From positions 640,351 to 704,350 of the forward strand of contig NZ_JAEMHW010000001.1 of the NCBI RefSeq assembly GCF_016461705.1: DNA of 64,000 nt, read 5' to 3'. Positions 35,354-45,745 of this stretch are shown one piece after another. Every line of letters begins with the position of its first letter. Position 1 is the stretch's first letter. The translations under genes and the position numbers were made by a program. The notes beneath the pieces were generated by a model. That model had not been told where the DNA came from. It searched no databases and was given only the letters and a program-made list of their open reading frames with translations. Source of the DNA: Streptococcus vicugnae (GTDB taxonomy: Bacteria; Bacillota; Bacilli; Lactobacillales; Streptococcaceae).

Positions 35354-36298
35354 TTATAAACCATTTAATAACAGCATTAAAAGTGGAACCACAATGATGG
35401 TCAAAATAGTTGATTCAGTCACCATAATGGCTGCATAATCACTATCTGCCCCATAAAGCTTAGCCACAACAGGTGCATTGGTCATAACAGGCATGGCTGA
35501 TTGAATGATAAAGACTTCTTTCATCAGCTGTGGCATTTGGGTCTGCTTCACGATAAGCATCATCAAAAGCGGAGCAATCACAAAACGACCAACTAAAACC
35601 AAGACATTGTCTTTTGTAAAACGCAAGCGTGACAGCCCTGCATTTGCCACTGAAATCCCAATAAAAATCATTGATAAGGGGATAGTCAAGTTCCCCAAAT
35701 ATTGAAAATCGCTGAGTAAAAAGGCTGGCAAGTGAATGTTCAAAAGAACTAAAATCACCCCAACAATAAAGCCTAACAATGGTGGCGAGAAAATTTTCTT
35801 CAAGGTACCACGGAAATCAAGAGTCACCTCTTTACGACCATCTTTTTGAATCAAATAAGTTCCGATAGTCCAAAAGAAAGTCGTATTACACATATAATAA
35901 ACCAAAACATAGGGAATACTTTTATCACCAAAAAGCGCTTGATTGATTGGAAGACCAACAAAAATCGTATTCGAATTAAAGAACATGGAAACAAACAAAC
36001 CTTGATGTTTTTTATCAATCAAGAATAAGTGTGCCACTGCCACAGCAATTGCTAATAAAATCACCATAGACAATGCTGGAAAACGCAGTTGCGGCAGCAT
36101 CTCTAACAGTTCCTTTGCCGTAAAACGACCGACAATGGTTGAAATCATATAACATGGCAGAGCCACCTGAGTCACTAACTTAGCAATCAAATTTGATGAT
36201 TTATCATCAAACCAACCTTTTTTAGCCAAGACATAGCCAACCATGACCATGATGAGAATAATCAGAACACCTGAAAAACTAGTCACAAACCTTGTCAT
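35354..36298 (-). CDS. AEC family transporter (auxin efflux/malate permease-like)
   Basis: 314 residues with ten predicted spans in two repeats; conserved AEC features include NSNTIFVGLPINQALFG and the C-terminal FIIQSAMPVMTNAPVVAKLYGADSDYAAIMVTESTILTIIVVPLLM. The family includes malate and organic-acid carriers; substrate is unknown here. The ATG at 36298 follows AAGGAAG. Monocistronic. Confidence 0.88.
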   Translation of the reverse strand: MTRFVTSFSGVLIILIMVMVGYVLAKKGWFDDKSSNLIAKLVTQVALPCYMISTIVGRFTAKELLEMLPQLRFPALSMVILLAIAVAVAHLFLIDKKHQGLFVSMFFNSNTIFVGLPINQALFGDKSIPYVLVYYMCNTTFFWTIGTYLIQKDGRKEVTLDFRGTLKKIFSPPLLGFIVGVILVLLNIHLPAFLLSDFQYLGNLTIPLSMIFIGISVANAGLSRLRFTKDNVLVLVGRFVIAPLLMMLIVKQTQMPQLMKEVFIIQSAMPVMTNAPVVAKLYGADSDYAAIMVTESTILTIIVVPLLMLLLNGL

Positions 36299-36380
36299 TG
36301 CTTACTTCCTTTTCATCTTTTAGTTTCAGTATAGCATATTTTTACCGCTTTCTTAACCTCTAGAACAAATATTCAAAAAA

Positions 36381-36404
36381 AGCTGGGAAAAACTTCTTCC
36401 CAGC
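36381..36404 (-). terminator. Terminator of the YkvI gene
   Basis: GCTGGGAA/TTCCCAGC with T tract on the minus strand. Confidence 0.9.
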
Positions 36405-36411
36405 AATAGTT

Positions 36412-37665
36412 TTAATGATTATCCTCGTTTTCTGAATCAAAAACTTGTTCGACATGTTCATGAATATCTTCTTTAATCTCATCTGTTTCAACCACAGATT
36501 CTTCACCCAACTGTTGGTATTCTACCTTGTCTTTCTTAGTAAATTGCTTATTATCGTCATATTTTTTAGAAATCAAAGAAATCATGCGGCGACGCAAATG
36601 TTTTTCGTCCTGCACATTACTTTTTTCACGAATCCAAGCTTGAAGCAAAACAACCAACATAACCAAACCAATGTAACCAAGCACAGGATACATGACAGAA
36701 ACCAATTGTTTAAAGCCAAGGAAGGACAAGACATACCCAGTCACGACAAAGATAACCATGTAACGTTTAAATTGACCCTCACCTTTATTTTCAGAAAAGC
36801 GTTTAGCTAGAGCGTAATAAAGACTAAAGGCTGTGTTGAAAATAAGTCCAAATACGACAAGGGAATAAGCAAAAGCAAACCAAGGGTGGATTTCATTGGC
36901 AAGTACTAACATTGGAATATCTGCAGAAGCAATTTTCCCAACACTTACAAATAAAACAAGCGATGTTACGGCAATAATGACACCAACAATAGCTCCACCA
37001 AGAGTTCCACCTTTTTCAGCCACACCAATGCGGATAATAGAACCACCAAGTACAAAAGCCATTGACACTCCAGTCATGACACAAAGGGCAAAGTAATTAA
37101 GAACTGACAACCAAACATTTGGCATATTTGTCGGTAAGGATTTGGCTAGCGTATTGAGTTGTGCAAAATCAAATGAGTGTCCAATAAAGGTATGTCCCGC
37201 AATAATTAATACCATGACAATGACGATTGGGGTAAATATACCAATAATCTGAGTAATCTTCTCGAAATCAAGGAAACTAACAAAAATCACAAGGAGGGCA
37301 CAGATTAAAGCTCCTAACCAAGTCGGTAATCCAAATTGTTGATTAAGGTTAGACCCCGCACCTGCTATCATGACAAAACCAATGACATAACAAGATACAA
37401 TCAAGGCAATATCTAAAATCCAGTTCGTTATCGGGTGTGCTATTTTTGATAGAACCTCCGAGTGATCATTTGAACGATAATAACTACCAAAAGTCACGAT
37501 AATACATCCAAAAATGGCGTTTAATAACCCTAAAACAACAACTCCGACCATTCCCCAGATACCAAAACTAACAAAGTATTGCATCAAATCTTGACCTGAA
37601 GAAAGCCCCGCACCTACGATAACACCAACGTAAGCAAGCGCAATTGAAATAATTCGTTTAACCAT
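36412..37665 (-). CDS. YkvI-type membrane protein (LeuT-fold transporter relative)
   Basis: About 417 residues. The N-terminal IALAYVGVIVGAGLSSGQDLMQYFVSFG is the unwound first helix signature of the YkvI family. About ten spans reach to residue ~350. The last ~70 residues form a cytoplasmic tail, first basic (KHLRRRMISLISKKYDDNKQFTKKDK), then very acidic (EESVVETDEIKEDIHEHVEQVFDSENEDNH). The tail is longer than the transport core needs and may be regulatory. The substrate is unknown. The ATG at 37665 has AAAGGAGG upstream; a TTG start 7 codons earlier lacks one. Confidence 0.82.
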   Translation of the reverse strand: MVKRIISIALAYVGVIVGAGLSSGQDLMQYFVSFGIWGMVGVVVLGLLNAIFGCIIVTFGSYYRSNDHSEVLSKIAHPITNWILDIALIVSCYVIGFVMIAGAGSNLNQQFGLPTWLGALICALLVIFVSFLDFEKITQIIGIFTPIVIVMVLIIAGHTFIGHSFDFAQLNTLAKSLPTNMPNVWLSVLNYFALCVMTGVSMAFVLGGSIIRIGVAEKGGTLGGAIVGVIIAVTSLVLFVSVGKIASADIPMLVLANEIHPWFAFAYSLVVFGLIFNTAFSLYYALAKRFSENKGEGQFKRYMVIFVVTGYVLSFLGFKQLVSVMYPVLGYIGLVMLVVLLQAWIREKSNVQDEKHLRRRMISLISKKYDDNKQFTKKDKVEYQQLGEESVVETDEIKEDIHEHVEQVFDSENEDNH

Positions 37666-37833
37666 TTTTCCTCCTTTAGTTAACAAATCACTCTAACTAG
37701 GTTAACAAAAACAGATTAACACTAAATAACTTTCGTAACGCTAAATTGACAGTTGTTAATTTTTTCTTTCTTTTTTAACTTTTCTAACACAAGAAAAGCA
37801 AGCAGATTCTTTCACCCTTATTTTAACACCAAA

Positions 37834-37861
37834 CCCTACTAGAACTGTGATTCTAGCAGGG
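37834..37861 (-). terminator. Probable terminator of the ArsR/EamA/DUF4931 operon
   Basis: CCCTGCTAGAA/TTCTAGTAGGG (one G.U on the minus strand); only three T residues follow, so termination may be partial. Confidence 0.55.
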
Positions 37862-37875
37862 GGTCCACCATAAAA

Positions 37876-38898
37876 TTAGCGACTAGCATTATTATAAAAA
37901 TTAGGAATCAAACTAAGAACTTTGTTGGTATTATAATAAAAAACACGCTTACCATCTCGGATTTTATTTACCAAACCAGCCTCTTTTAACAAAGTCAAAT
38001 GATGAGAGATTGTTGGCTCACTGACACTTAAAATTTGCGATAAATTTTTGGTTGTCTTTTTTCCTTTATTTAAGTTAACTAGTATATCAATTCTCACCGG
38101 ATCCGATAAAATTTTAAAAGTGTTGGCCATGACTTGTCGCGAAAAATTTCCTATATGTTGCGAATTTATATCATAAATGATGGTAATACCATTTTTAAGC
38201 CGATTTACTCTAACATGGGGCCAAGTCACAGAACTTGGAATGAAATATAACTTTTCTCCATTATCTAGCTTATAAACGTCATCTTCCTTAGTTTGAATCT
38301 TAATCGAATCATTATTCCAATAAATTTGATTGGAATCAATGGTGCTAATGAAATTTATAAATCCTTTTTCTGCAATATAATCCCTTTGTTTTTTGACATT
38401 ATGGTTCAAAATATTAATCAAATTTGAATTCGAAACCAATTCTTTAAAATAGGTATCATGATATTCCCTCAAAAAAGAAAAAAGCTTCAAAAAAACCAAA
38501 TTCTGATTGCACTTCAAATCATGTACTAACTCTGTGTTATCGAATTCCTTGAGTTCCTGAATCAAATCATCAACATTTTTGTTAAAAAAACTAGTTCCTA
38601 AATGAGATAGCTGCAGTTCTAGGCACTTATCTTCAAGAATCATCTCTTCCATAAAAAAGCTAGGAACAGCCTTCCTATAAAGTGGCGAAAAATACTTTAA
38701 CTCAGCTAATGTTTTACAATCCATCTGTTTTCGAGTTTCAATAGCCCATGCGGTCATTAGACCATGCCCCTCAGGATTTAGCAAAACATGTAAACTACAA
38801 AAAAGCTCACTAAGAGGTGAAAAAATGCTACGACAATTATTATCCATCGAACGAATATTTTCCACTAATTGTTCTGAAAAATTGATTGTAATCGTCAT
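37876..38898 (-). CDS. ArsR-type regulator with a large N-terminal domain
   Basis: 340 residues. The C-terminal ~85 residues are a winged helix of ArsR type (FKILSDPVRIDILVNLNKGKKTTKNLSQILSVSEPTISHHLTLLKEAGLVNKIRDGKRVFYY). The ~250-residue N-terminal part is not a known metal-binding form: it has FSPLSELFCSLHVLLNPEGHG early on and resembles the DUF5937-type sensor region of some larger ArsR proteins. No CxC metal sites are visible, so it likely senses a small molecule. It is the last gene of an operon with a DMT exporter and a DUF4931 protein and probably controls it. The ATG at 38898 follows AGGGG. Confidence 0.78.
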   Translation of the reverse strand: MTITINFSEQLVENIRSMDNNCRSIFSPLSELFCSLHVLLNPEGHGLMTAWAIETRKQMDCKTLAELKYFSPLYRKAVPSFFMEEMILEDKCLELQLSHLGTSFFNKNVDDLIQELKEFDNTELVHDLKCNQNLVFLKLFSFLREYHDTYFKELVSNSNLINILNHNVKKQRDYIAEKGFINFISTIDSNQIYWNNDSIKIQTKEDDVYKLDNGEKLYFIPSSVTWPHVRVNRLKNGITIIYDINSQHIGNFSRQVMANTFKILSDPVRIDILVNLNKGKKTTKNLSQILSVSEPTISHHLTLLKEAGLVNKIRDGKRVFYYNTNKVLSLIPNFYNNASR

Positions 38899-38918
38899 TA
38901 ACTGCCCCCTATGAAATC

Positions 38919-39845
38919 CTAAATTTTTCTCCTAGCTAAATTATTGACAACAATTGCCCCAATTGTTAAACAAGCTCCAAAAATTTCAATGGCTGAAATC
39001 CGGTAACCTAAAAAGACTTCTACCAAAAAAGTCACAATTGGCACCAAATTCATGAATAACGAACCATTCTGAGGTCCTAAAAACTTATTCCCAACATTCC
39101 ACATCAAGACACCAATAACACCTGAAAAAATACTCATGTATAATAATTGTCCTTGAACAGATTGTAAATCAGATAAAGATGGAGCATTAGAAATATTCAT
39201 TTTTGTTAGAATAATTATAACAAAAATCGAACTGATATTCCCAAATAAACAGCTTAAAGTCGTATATTTTAATGGTGACCAACTTGGATAATGACTAACA
39301 CCGATTGTATAAAATACCCAAGCAAATACGCTTAAAAAAATTAAGATAATTGGTTTCAAAAGATTCTTTTCTTGCTGAAAAATAAAAATATTTCCTTTTG
39401 TAACAACTAAAAATACTCCTAAAAGAGAAACCGAAACCAAAATCAAACTCAAAGTTAACCAACCTGGAAATTCTCTTTTATAAACCCATAAAACCAAAAT
39501 AGAAACCATTGGAATTAAAGCCATTAACAAAGAGGCTAATATTATTCCTTGAGTTCCTGCCATCTTTTGACCAGCAAAAACTAGAAAATTGTAAGCACAA
39601 AAAGCCATTGTTCCTAAAAAATAAATGCCAATCAATTGACTTTTGTTAACCGTAAAGCCACCTTTTCCCTCTCTCAAAAAAAGAATCACTGACAAAACAA
39701 TTGCTACAATCAAATACCTTATTAAAGTAAACCAATATGGGTCTATTACATGTAAGGCACTTCCCGCAATTGGCCATTGAGCACCAAACATTACCCCTGC
39801 AATCAAACAACTACAAAAACCTGTTAAAAATTTATTTTTTGACAT
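38919..39845 (-). CDS. EamA/DMT family transporter
   Basis: 308 residues with ten predicted spans in two EamA repeats (GVMFGAQWPIAGSALHVIDPYWFTLIRYLIVAIVLSVILF...; LLYMSIFSGVIGVLMWNVGNKFLGPQNGSLFMNLVPIVTFLVEVFLG). Members export amino acids, nucleosides or other metabolites. It overlaps the DUF4931 gene by 14 nt and lies 20 nt before the ArsR gene. The substrate is unknown; context suggests a product or substrate of the DUF4931 enzyme. Confidence 0.88.
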   Translation of the reverse strand: MSKNKFLTGFCSCLIAGVMFGAQWPIAGSALHVIDPYWFTLIRYLIVAIVLSVILFLREGKGGFTVNKSQLIGIYFLGTMAFCAYNFLVFAGQKMAGTQGIILASLLMALIPMVSILVLWVYKREFPGWLTLSLILVSVSLLGVFLVVTKGNIFIFQQEKNLLKPIILIFLSVFAWVFYTIGVSHYPSWSPLKYTTLSCLFGNISSIFVIIILTKMNISNAPSLSDLQSVQGQLLYMSIFSGVIGVLMWNVGNKFLGPQNGSLFMNLVPIVTFLVEVFLGYRISAIEIFGACLTIGAIVVNNLARRKI

Positions 39846-40602
39846 AATAACTCCTAAACTTCTTCAAAAACTCCTGCTTAATCTCTACCAATCTAGTCAT
39901 ATCATTCATTTGCGATACCTTATACCCTACATAATAAGGTGACACTACAAAGCGAGGAACAACTTTACACATGACTTTAGCTTTACTTCTGAAAAAGAAA
40001 AGATTATAAGAGCGACAATTTCCTAAAAAGTAGTCTTTAAGCAAATACATGACAACATTTTTAATAGCATCCGCAAAATAATCCAATTTATTCTGACTTG
40101 TGATGATATTAAATTCGCAGAAACCCATTATTGGCTCAGTTGATAAATTGATTTCAGCATGATAACTATCCTCTTCACATACAGTAAGCCCTTCAAAATT
40201 TTCAGTTTTTAAAGCTTCATAGACGTTTTGGGATTCAAATCCTACTATTTGCAGGTGAGGATGACGCAAACTACCGCCTGATAAAGGCCCATAATTTTTA
40301 AACATTGCCACGCTTTGAAATGTTTTCTGCGATTGCATGCTAGAAAATTTATCCATTGCATATCGAATCAACTGCCGATTATAGTCATAAGTATAATTTG
40401 AAATATCTCCCCAATGATCATCAGACTCGATAATAATCGTTTGATAAGTTTCCTCTAACGTTCGATATTTATTTTCCAACCAAATCATTGCTCCATTTTG
40501 ATCAAGAATATTTGTCAACTGATGAACCTGACAAAATGGACAATCACTACTATCATCAGGCTTTTCTTTTGCAATTTTAGGATTAAAAATCAATGGTTTC
40601 AT
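39832..40602 (-). CDS. DUF4931 (HIT/GalT-like) protein
   Basis: 256 residues. It resembles galactose-1-phosphate uridylyltransferase and HIT proteins: a CPFC zinc-type motif at residues 21-24 and the HPHLQ catalytic-type triad (H114, H116, Q118) in GGSLRHPHLQIVGFE. A nucleotidyl-transfer or nucleotide-hydrolase activity is inferred; DUF4931 has no firm function that I know of. It is the first gene of the three-gene operon; AAAGGAGGGAG lies before the ATG, and TTGGAA-17-TATAAT upstream. Confidence 0.75.
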   Translation of the reverse strand: MKPLIFNPKIAKEKPDDSSDCPFCQVHQLTNILDQNGAMIWLENKYRTLEETYQTIIIESDDHWGDISNYTYDYNRQLIRYAMDKFSSMQSQKTFQSVAMFKNYGPLSGGSLRHPHLQIVGFESQNVYEALKTENFEGLTVCEEDSYHAEINLSTEPIMGFCEFNIITSQNKLDYFADAIKNVVMYLLKDYFLGNCRSYNLFFFRSKAKVMCKVVPRFVVSPYYVGYKVSQMNDMTRLVEIKQEFLKKFRSYYVKK

Positions 40603-40625
40603 AATCTCCCTCCTTTTAACTGTAA

Positions 40626-40654
40626 ATTATACTGAATCACTCCTCCCATTCCAA
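40626..40654 (-). promoter_or_regulatory. Promoter of the DUF4931-EamA-ArsR operon
   Basis: TTGGAA (40654-40649), 17 bp, TATAAT (40631-40626). A second TATAAT lies ~75 bp further upstream (~40704-40709). Confidence 0.65.
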
Positions 40655-40671
40655 TCTATTGTGATTTTTTG

Positions 40672-40770
40672 AAATCGTTAATCACTGAACATATAGAACC
40701 AATTATACAAAAGACCAATTTTACTAAGTAAAGTCAGCAAATCCATTTCAGATTTATCAAATCGTTAATT
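40672..40770 (-). promoter_or_regulatory. Two copies of ATTAACGATTT: candidate operators
   Basis: Identical 11-mers at 40672-40682 and 40760-40770, same orientation, 88 bp apart; the proximal one lies within an inverted GTGATT/AATCAC pair. They are candidate sites for the ArsR-type regulator encoded in this operon; binding is inference. Confidence 0.4.
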
Positions 40771-40787
40771 TAGAAAATCACTAAAAA

Positions 40788-40817
40788 AACCACTGAATAC
40801 AAAGATTCAGCGGTTTT
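40788..40817 (-). terminator. Terminator of purA
   Basis: AAACCGCTGAAT/ATTCAGTGGTTT (G.U on the minus strand) with T tract. Confidence 0.9.
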
Positions 40818-40843
40818 CTATATTTATAACCTAAAAATTCTTC

Positions 40844-42286
<1,443 letters not shown>

Positions 42287-42292
42287 CAATTT

Positions 42293-42321
42293 ATTATATG
42301 ACTTTTCTGCTTTTTTTTCAA
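42293..42321 (-). promoter_or_regulatory. Promoter of purA
   Basis: TTGAAA (42321-42316), 17 bp, TATAAT (42298-42293). Confidence 0.8.
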
Positions 42322-42343
42322 TATTTCACGGTAAAATATTATT

Positions 42344-42356
42344 TTTTCCGAACTTT
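42344..42356 (+). promoter_or_regulatory. PurBox upstream of purA
   Basis: TTTTCCGAACTTT fits the PurR site AWWWCCGAACWWT at all but the first position. Its centre is ~64 bp upstream of the expected purA start. A weak inverted partner (ACCGTGAAAT on the minus strand) lies at ~42326-42336. Confidence 0.65.
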
Positions 42357-42449
42357 TTTTGAAAAAGGGGCTAAATATGACAGTTTTCCTAACATAGTCT
42401 CAATTTTCTAAAAATTCTTAAACTTTTTGTACAAAAGTATAGAAATTCT

Positions 42450-42478
42450 TTGCATTTTCATAAACTTTTCCATAGAAT
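42450..42478 (+). promoter_or_regulatory. Promoter of gshAB
   Basis: TTGCAT, 17 bp, TAGAAT. Confidence 0.5.
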
Positions 42479-42547
42479 AGGTATACATTACATACAATGG
42501 TAGAATTTGCCATAATAATAATTGAAAATCAACGGAGATACATAGAT

Positions 42548-44797
42548 ATGAACATCAATAGTTTATTACAAGATTCGTCTAAACATTTACCAATCTTGCA
42601 AGCAACTTTTGGTTTAGAAAGAGAAAGCTTGCGGATTAATCAGCAAGGCAAAATTGCTCAAACAAGCCACCCAACCTGTCTTGGAAGTCGTTCTTTTCAC
42701 CCTTATATTCAGACAGATTATAGTGAAGCTCAGCTGGAACTCATTACTCCTATCGGGCAGTCAACCAAAGATGCCCTACGTTTTTTAGGAGCCATTACAG
42801 ACGTTGCAGGGCGCTCGATTGATAAGGATGAATACCTCTGGCCTTTATCAATGCCACCTCAAGTCAGTGAAGATGAGATTCACATTGCTCAATTAGAAGA
42901 TGATTGGGAGCGTCATTATCGTAAACATCTAGCTAAGGTTTATGGCAAAAAATTACAATCTATGTCTGGCATTCATTACAATATGGAGCTGGGAAAAGAT
43001 TTGGTCGCTGCGCTTTTCCAACAAAGCGGCTATGATTCGCTCATCACCTTTAAAAACGACCTTTATCTAAAATTAGCTCAAAATTTCTTGCGTTATCGTT
43101 GGCTTCTAACCTATCTTTACGGAGCTTCGCCAATCGCTGAACAAAGATTTTTAAGTCACAAATTAGCTCAACCTGTTCGGTCTATTCGAAATAGTCAGTT
43201 TGGTTATGTGAACCACAAAAATATTCAAGTTTCTTATCAAAGTCTTGAAAAATATATTACTGATATCGAGCATTACGTAACTTCTGGTCAGCTTATTGCT
43301 GAAAAGGAATTTTATTCTGCTATTCGCCTACGTGGTAGCAAGCACATCCATGATTATATCGCACAAGGCGTTACTTACCTTGAACTACGCTGCTTTGACC
43401 TTAATCCTTTTGATCATCACGGAATCACCCAAGAAACACTTGATACTGTTCATCTTTTCGTTCTTGCTCTTCTCTGGCTTGATAGTAGCTCTGCTATTGA
43501 CCAAGATATCGCTAAAGCTACTGAGCTTAATAATGTCATTGCTCTTAGCCACCCGCTTGAAAAATTACCACAAGAAGCACCTATTTCAGAAATCTTATCA
43601 GCTATGCAAGGCGTGATTGAACATTTTGACTTGCCATCTTATTACCAAGAATTGTTAAATCATGTCAAAGAACAAATCAAGAATCCTGAATTAACTATTG
43701 GAGGACGTTTACTAGAAAAAATTGATAATCTTTCATTAGAAACATTTGGTCAAAAACAAGGACAAGCTTTCCACGAGTATGCCCTTAAAGCTCCCTATGC
43801 TCTTAAAGGGTATGAATCAATGGAACTCTCTACTCAAATGTTAATGTTTGACGCTATCCAAAAAGGCCTTCACCTGGAAATCCTTGATGAGAATGATCAA
43901 TTTATTAAATTATGGCATGGCGATCATATTGAATACGTTAAAAATGCCAATATGACTGCTAAGGACAGCTACATTACACCACTTATTATGGAAAATAAAG
44001 TGGTTACTAAAAAACTCCTCGCTCAAGCAGGTTTTCCTGTTCCAGCTGGCCAAGAATTCAGCGATAAAGACAGTGCGCTCCGCTATTTCTCACAAATCAA
44101 AAATAAAGCTATCGTCGTTAAACCTAAATCAACTAACTTCGGTCTGGGAATTTCTATTTTTAAAGAACCAGCTGAACTGACAGCGTATCAAAAAGCCTTA
44201 GATATTGCATTTTCTGAAGATGATACCGTCTTAGTTGAAAACTTTATCGCAGGTACCGAATACCGTTTCTTCGTTCTTGATGGCAAATGCGAAGCTATTG
44301 TCTTGCGCGTGGCAGCAAATGTCGTTGGCGATGGCAAACACACCATTGCCCAATTGGTAGAACTCAAAAACCAGAGTCCTCTTCGGGGCCGCGGTCACCG
44401 CTCACCACTTGAAATCATTGACTTAGGAGCTGTCGAGCGTCTCATGTTAGAACAACAAGGTTACACTCCTGATGATATCCCAGCAAATGGTGTCAAAGTT
44501 GATTTACGCCGTAACTCTAACATTTCAACTGGTGGCGATTCAATTGATGTTACTGATATCATGCCATCAGATTATAAAGAATTAGCCGCCCAAATGGCTA
44601 GCGCTGTTGGAGCTTGGGTCTGCGGAGTTGATTTGATTATCCCAGATAAAACCTTACCAGCTAGCAAAGAAACACCAAATTGTGCTTGTATCGAATTGAA
44701 CTTTAACCCTGCCATTTACCTTCACACTTACTGTCATGAAGGACCTGGACAAGCCCTCACACCTAAAATTCTAGCTAAACTTTTCCCAGAACTTTAA
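42548..44797 (+). CDS. gshAB: Bifunctional glutamate-cysteine ligase/glutathione synthetase
   Basis: About 749 residues. The N-terminal half is a gamma-glutamylcysteine ligase (FGLERESLRIN, SMSGIHYNMELG, EFYSAIRLRG, YLELRCFDLNPF). The C-terminal ~280 residues are an ATP-grasp domain (KPKSTNFGLGISIFKEP, VLVENFIAGTEYRFFVLDGKCEAIVLRVAANVVGDG, ACIELNFNPAIYLHTYCHEG) that adds glycine. Fused GshF/GshAB proteins occur in streptococci and listeria. The start was set at the ATG at 42548 (MNINSLLQDS), with GGAG 8 nt upstream. Monocistronic in appearance. Confidence 0.95.
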   Translation: MNINSLLQDSSKHLPILQATFGLERESLRINQQGKIAQTSHPTCLGSRSFHPYIQTDYSEAQLELITPIGQSTKDALRFLGAITDVAGRSIDKDEYLWPLSMPPQVSEDEIHIAQLEDDWERHYRKHLAKVYGKKLQSMSGIHYNMELGKDLVAALFQQSGYDSLITFKNDLYLKLAQNFLRYRWLLTYLYGASPIAEQRFLSHKLAQPVRSIRNSQFGYVNHKNIQVSYQSLEKYITDIEHYVTSGQLIAEKEFYSAIRLRGSKHIHDYIAQGVTYLELRCFDLNPFDHHGITQETLDTVHLFVLALLWLDSSSAIDQDIAKATELNNVIALSHPLEKLPQEAPISEILSAMQGVIEHFDLPSYYQELLNHVKEQIKNPELTIGGRLLEKIDNLSLETFGQKQGQAFHEYALKAPYALKGYESMELSTQMLMFDAIQKGLHLEILDENDQFIKLWHGDHIEYVKNANMTAKDSYITPLIMENKVVTKKLLAQAGFPVPAGQEFSDKDSALRYFSQIKNKAIVVKPKSTNFGLGISIFKEPAELTAYQKALDIAFSEDDTVLVENFIAGTEYRFFVLDGKCEAIVLRVAANVVGDGKHTIAQLVELKNQSPLRGRGHRSPLEIIDLGAVERLMLEQQGYTPDDIPANGVKVDLRRNSNISTGGDSIDVTDIMPSDYKELAAQMASAVGAWVCGVDLIIPDKTLPASKETPNCACIELNFNPAIYLHTYCHEGPGQALTPKILAKLFPEL

Positions 44798-44900
44798 GCT
44801 CAAAAATAATCTTCGTCAAAGTACAGTCATTGCTTGTCATTATTCCCCTTTTTGCGATAAAATAAATACAATCTTAGATAGAAATGGATTGAATGAGTTT

Positions 44901-45719
44901 ATGTCAAGACCTAGAAATAGCGCCGGAGGATTAATCACTATTATTATTGGCGTTATCCTGCTTATCGCTTTACTCGAAAGCTTACTTGAAGTTATTATCC
45001 CAATTGCCCTTATCGGTGGTATTGGATTTGGCGTTTATTATTTGGCGACCAAGCAATCACGCTTAGAAAAAGTAAATACCAAACAACGTCTTCAAGACTT
45101 AAAAGATAATATTCGCGTCGCTGATCGTCAGTCAAAACTTCTAGACAATTACCTCGATGAAAAAAACTACACACAATATGTCGTTGTGGCGCGCCAGCTA
45201 TTGCCACAAATTCGTCATATTAAAAGTGAAGTTACTGACCTTAAGGCTAAAATGGACCTCAAAATCTATAAACGTGTCCTTAAAAAAGCCGAATCAGTCG
45301 AAAATGATATTCTCTTGCAACTGGATAAATTGGATATCTCTCCAACGACAGCAAGTGCTTCTAAGGAAGAAACAGATTTGCTAAAACTTGCTCCAGAGTT
45401 GGCTCATCTTTATAACAACATTCAGCAAGATCACCTTACCATTTTGAAAAAAATTGAAAAAGCTGATAACCGTGAAGAGCTTGCTGCTCTGCATGAAGCT
45501 GATATGGAACGATTCCATGATATTTTAGATGGCTACCTCAAAATCAAAAGAGCTCCTAAGAATTACTACAATGCTGAGGAGCGCCTAGCAAAAGCAAAAG
45601 CTGCTATGGAAAAATTTGATTTGGCACTTGATGAGACCCTTAGAAAACTTAACGAAAGCGACTTGAAAGACTTTGACATTAGCCTACGCATGATGGCTGA
45701 TGACGATACTAATTTGTAA
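44901..45719 (+). CDS. XpaC-like membrane protein
   Basis: About 272 residues. An N-terminal hydrophobic pair of segments (GGLITIIIGVILLIALL... and VIIPIALIGGIGFGVYYLA) is followed by a long charged, mostly helical coiled region. Placement 26 nt before telA reproduces the xpaC-yaaN (telA) pair of Bacillus, whose first member was named for 5-bromo-4-chloroindolyl phosphate hydrolysis. Real function unknown; an envelope-stress role is possible. The ATG at 44901 was preferred over a TTG 4 codons upstream; the SD is weak. Confidence 0.78.
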   Translation: MSRPRNSAGGLITIIIGVILLIALLESLLEVIIPIALIGGIGFGVYYLATKQSRLEKVNTKQRLQDLKDNIRVADRQSKLLDNYLDEKNYTQYVVVARQLLPQIRHIKSEVTDLKAKMDLKIYKRVLKKAESVENDILLQLDKLDISPTTASASKEETDLLKLAPELAHLYNNIQQDHLTILKKIEKADNREELAALHEADMERFHDILDGYLKIKRAPKNYYNAEERLAKAKAAMEKFDLALDETLRKLNESDLKDFDISLRMMADDDTNL

Positions 45720-45745
45720 TTTAGCTCTGACAAAGGAGATTATTT

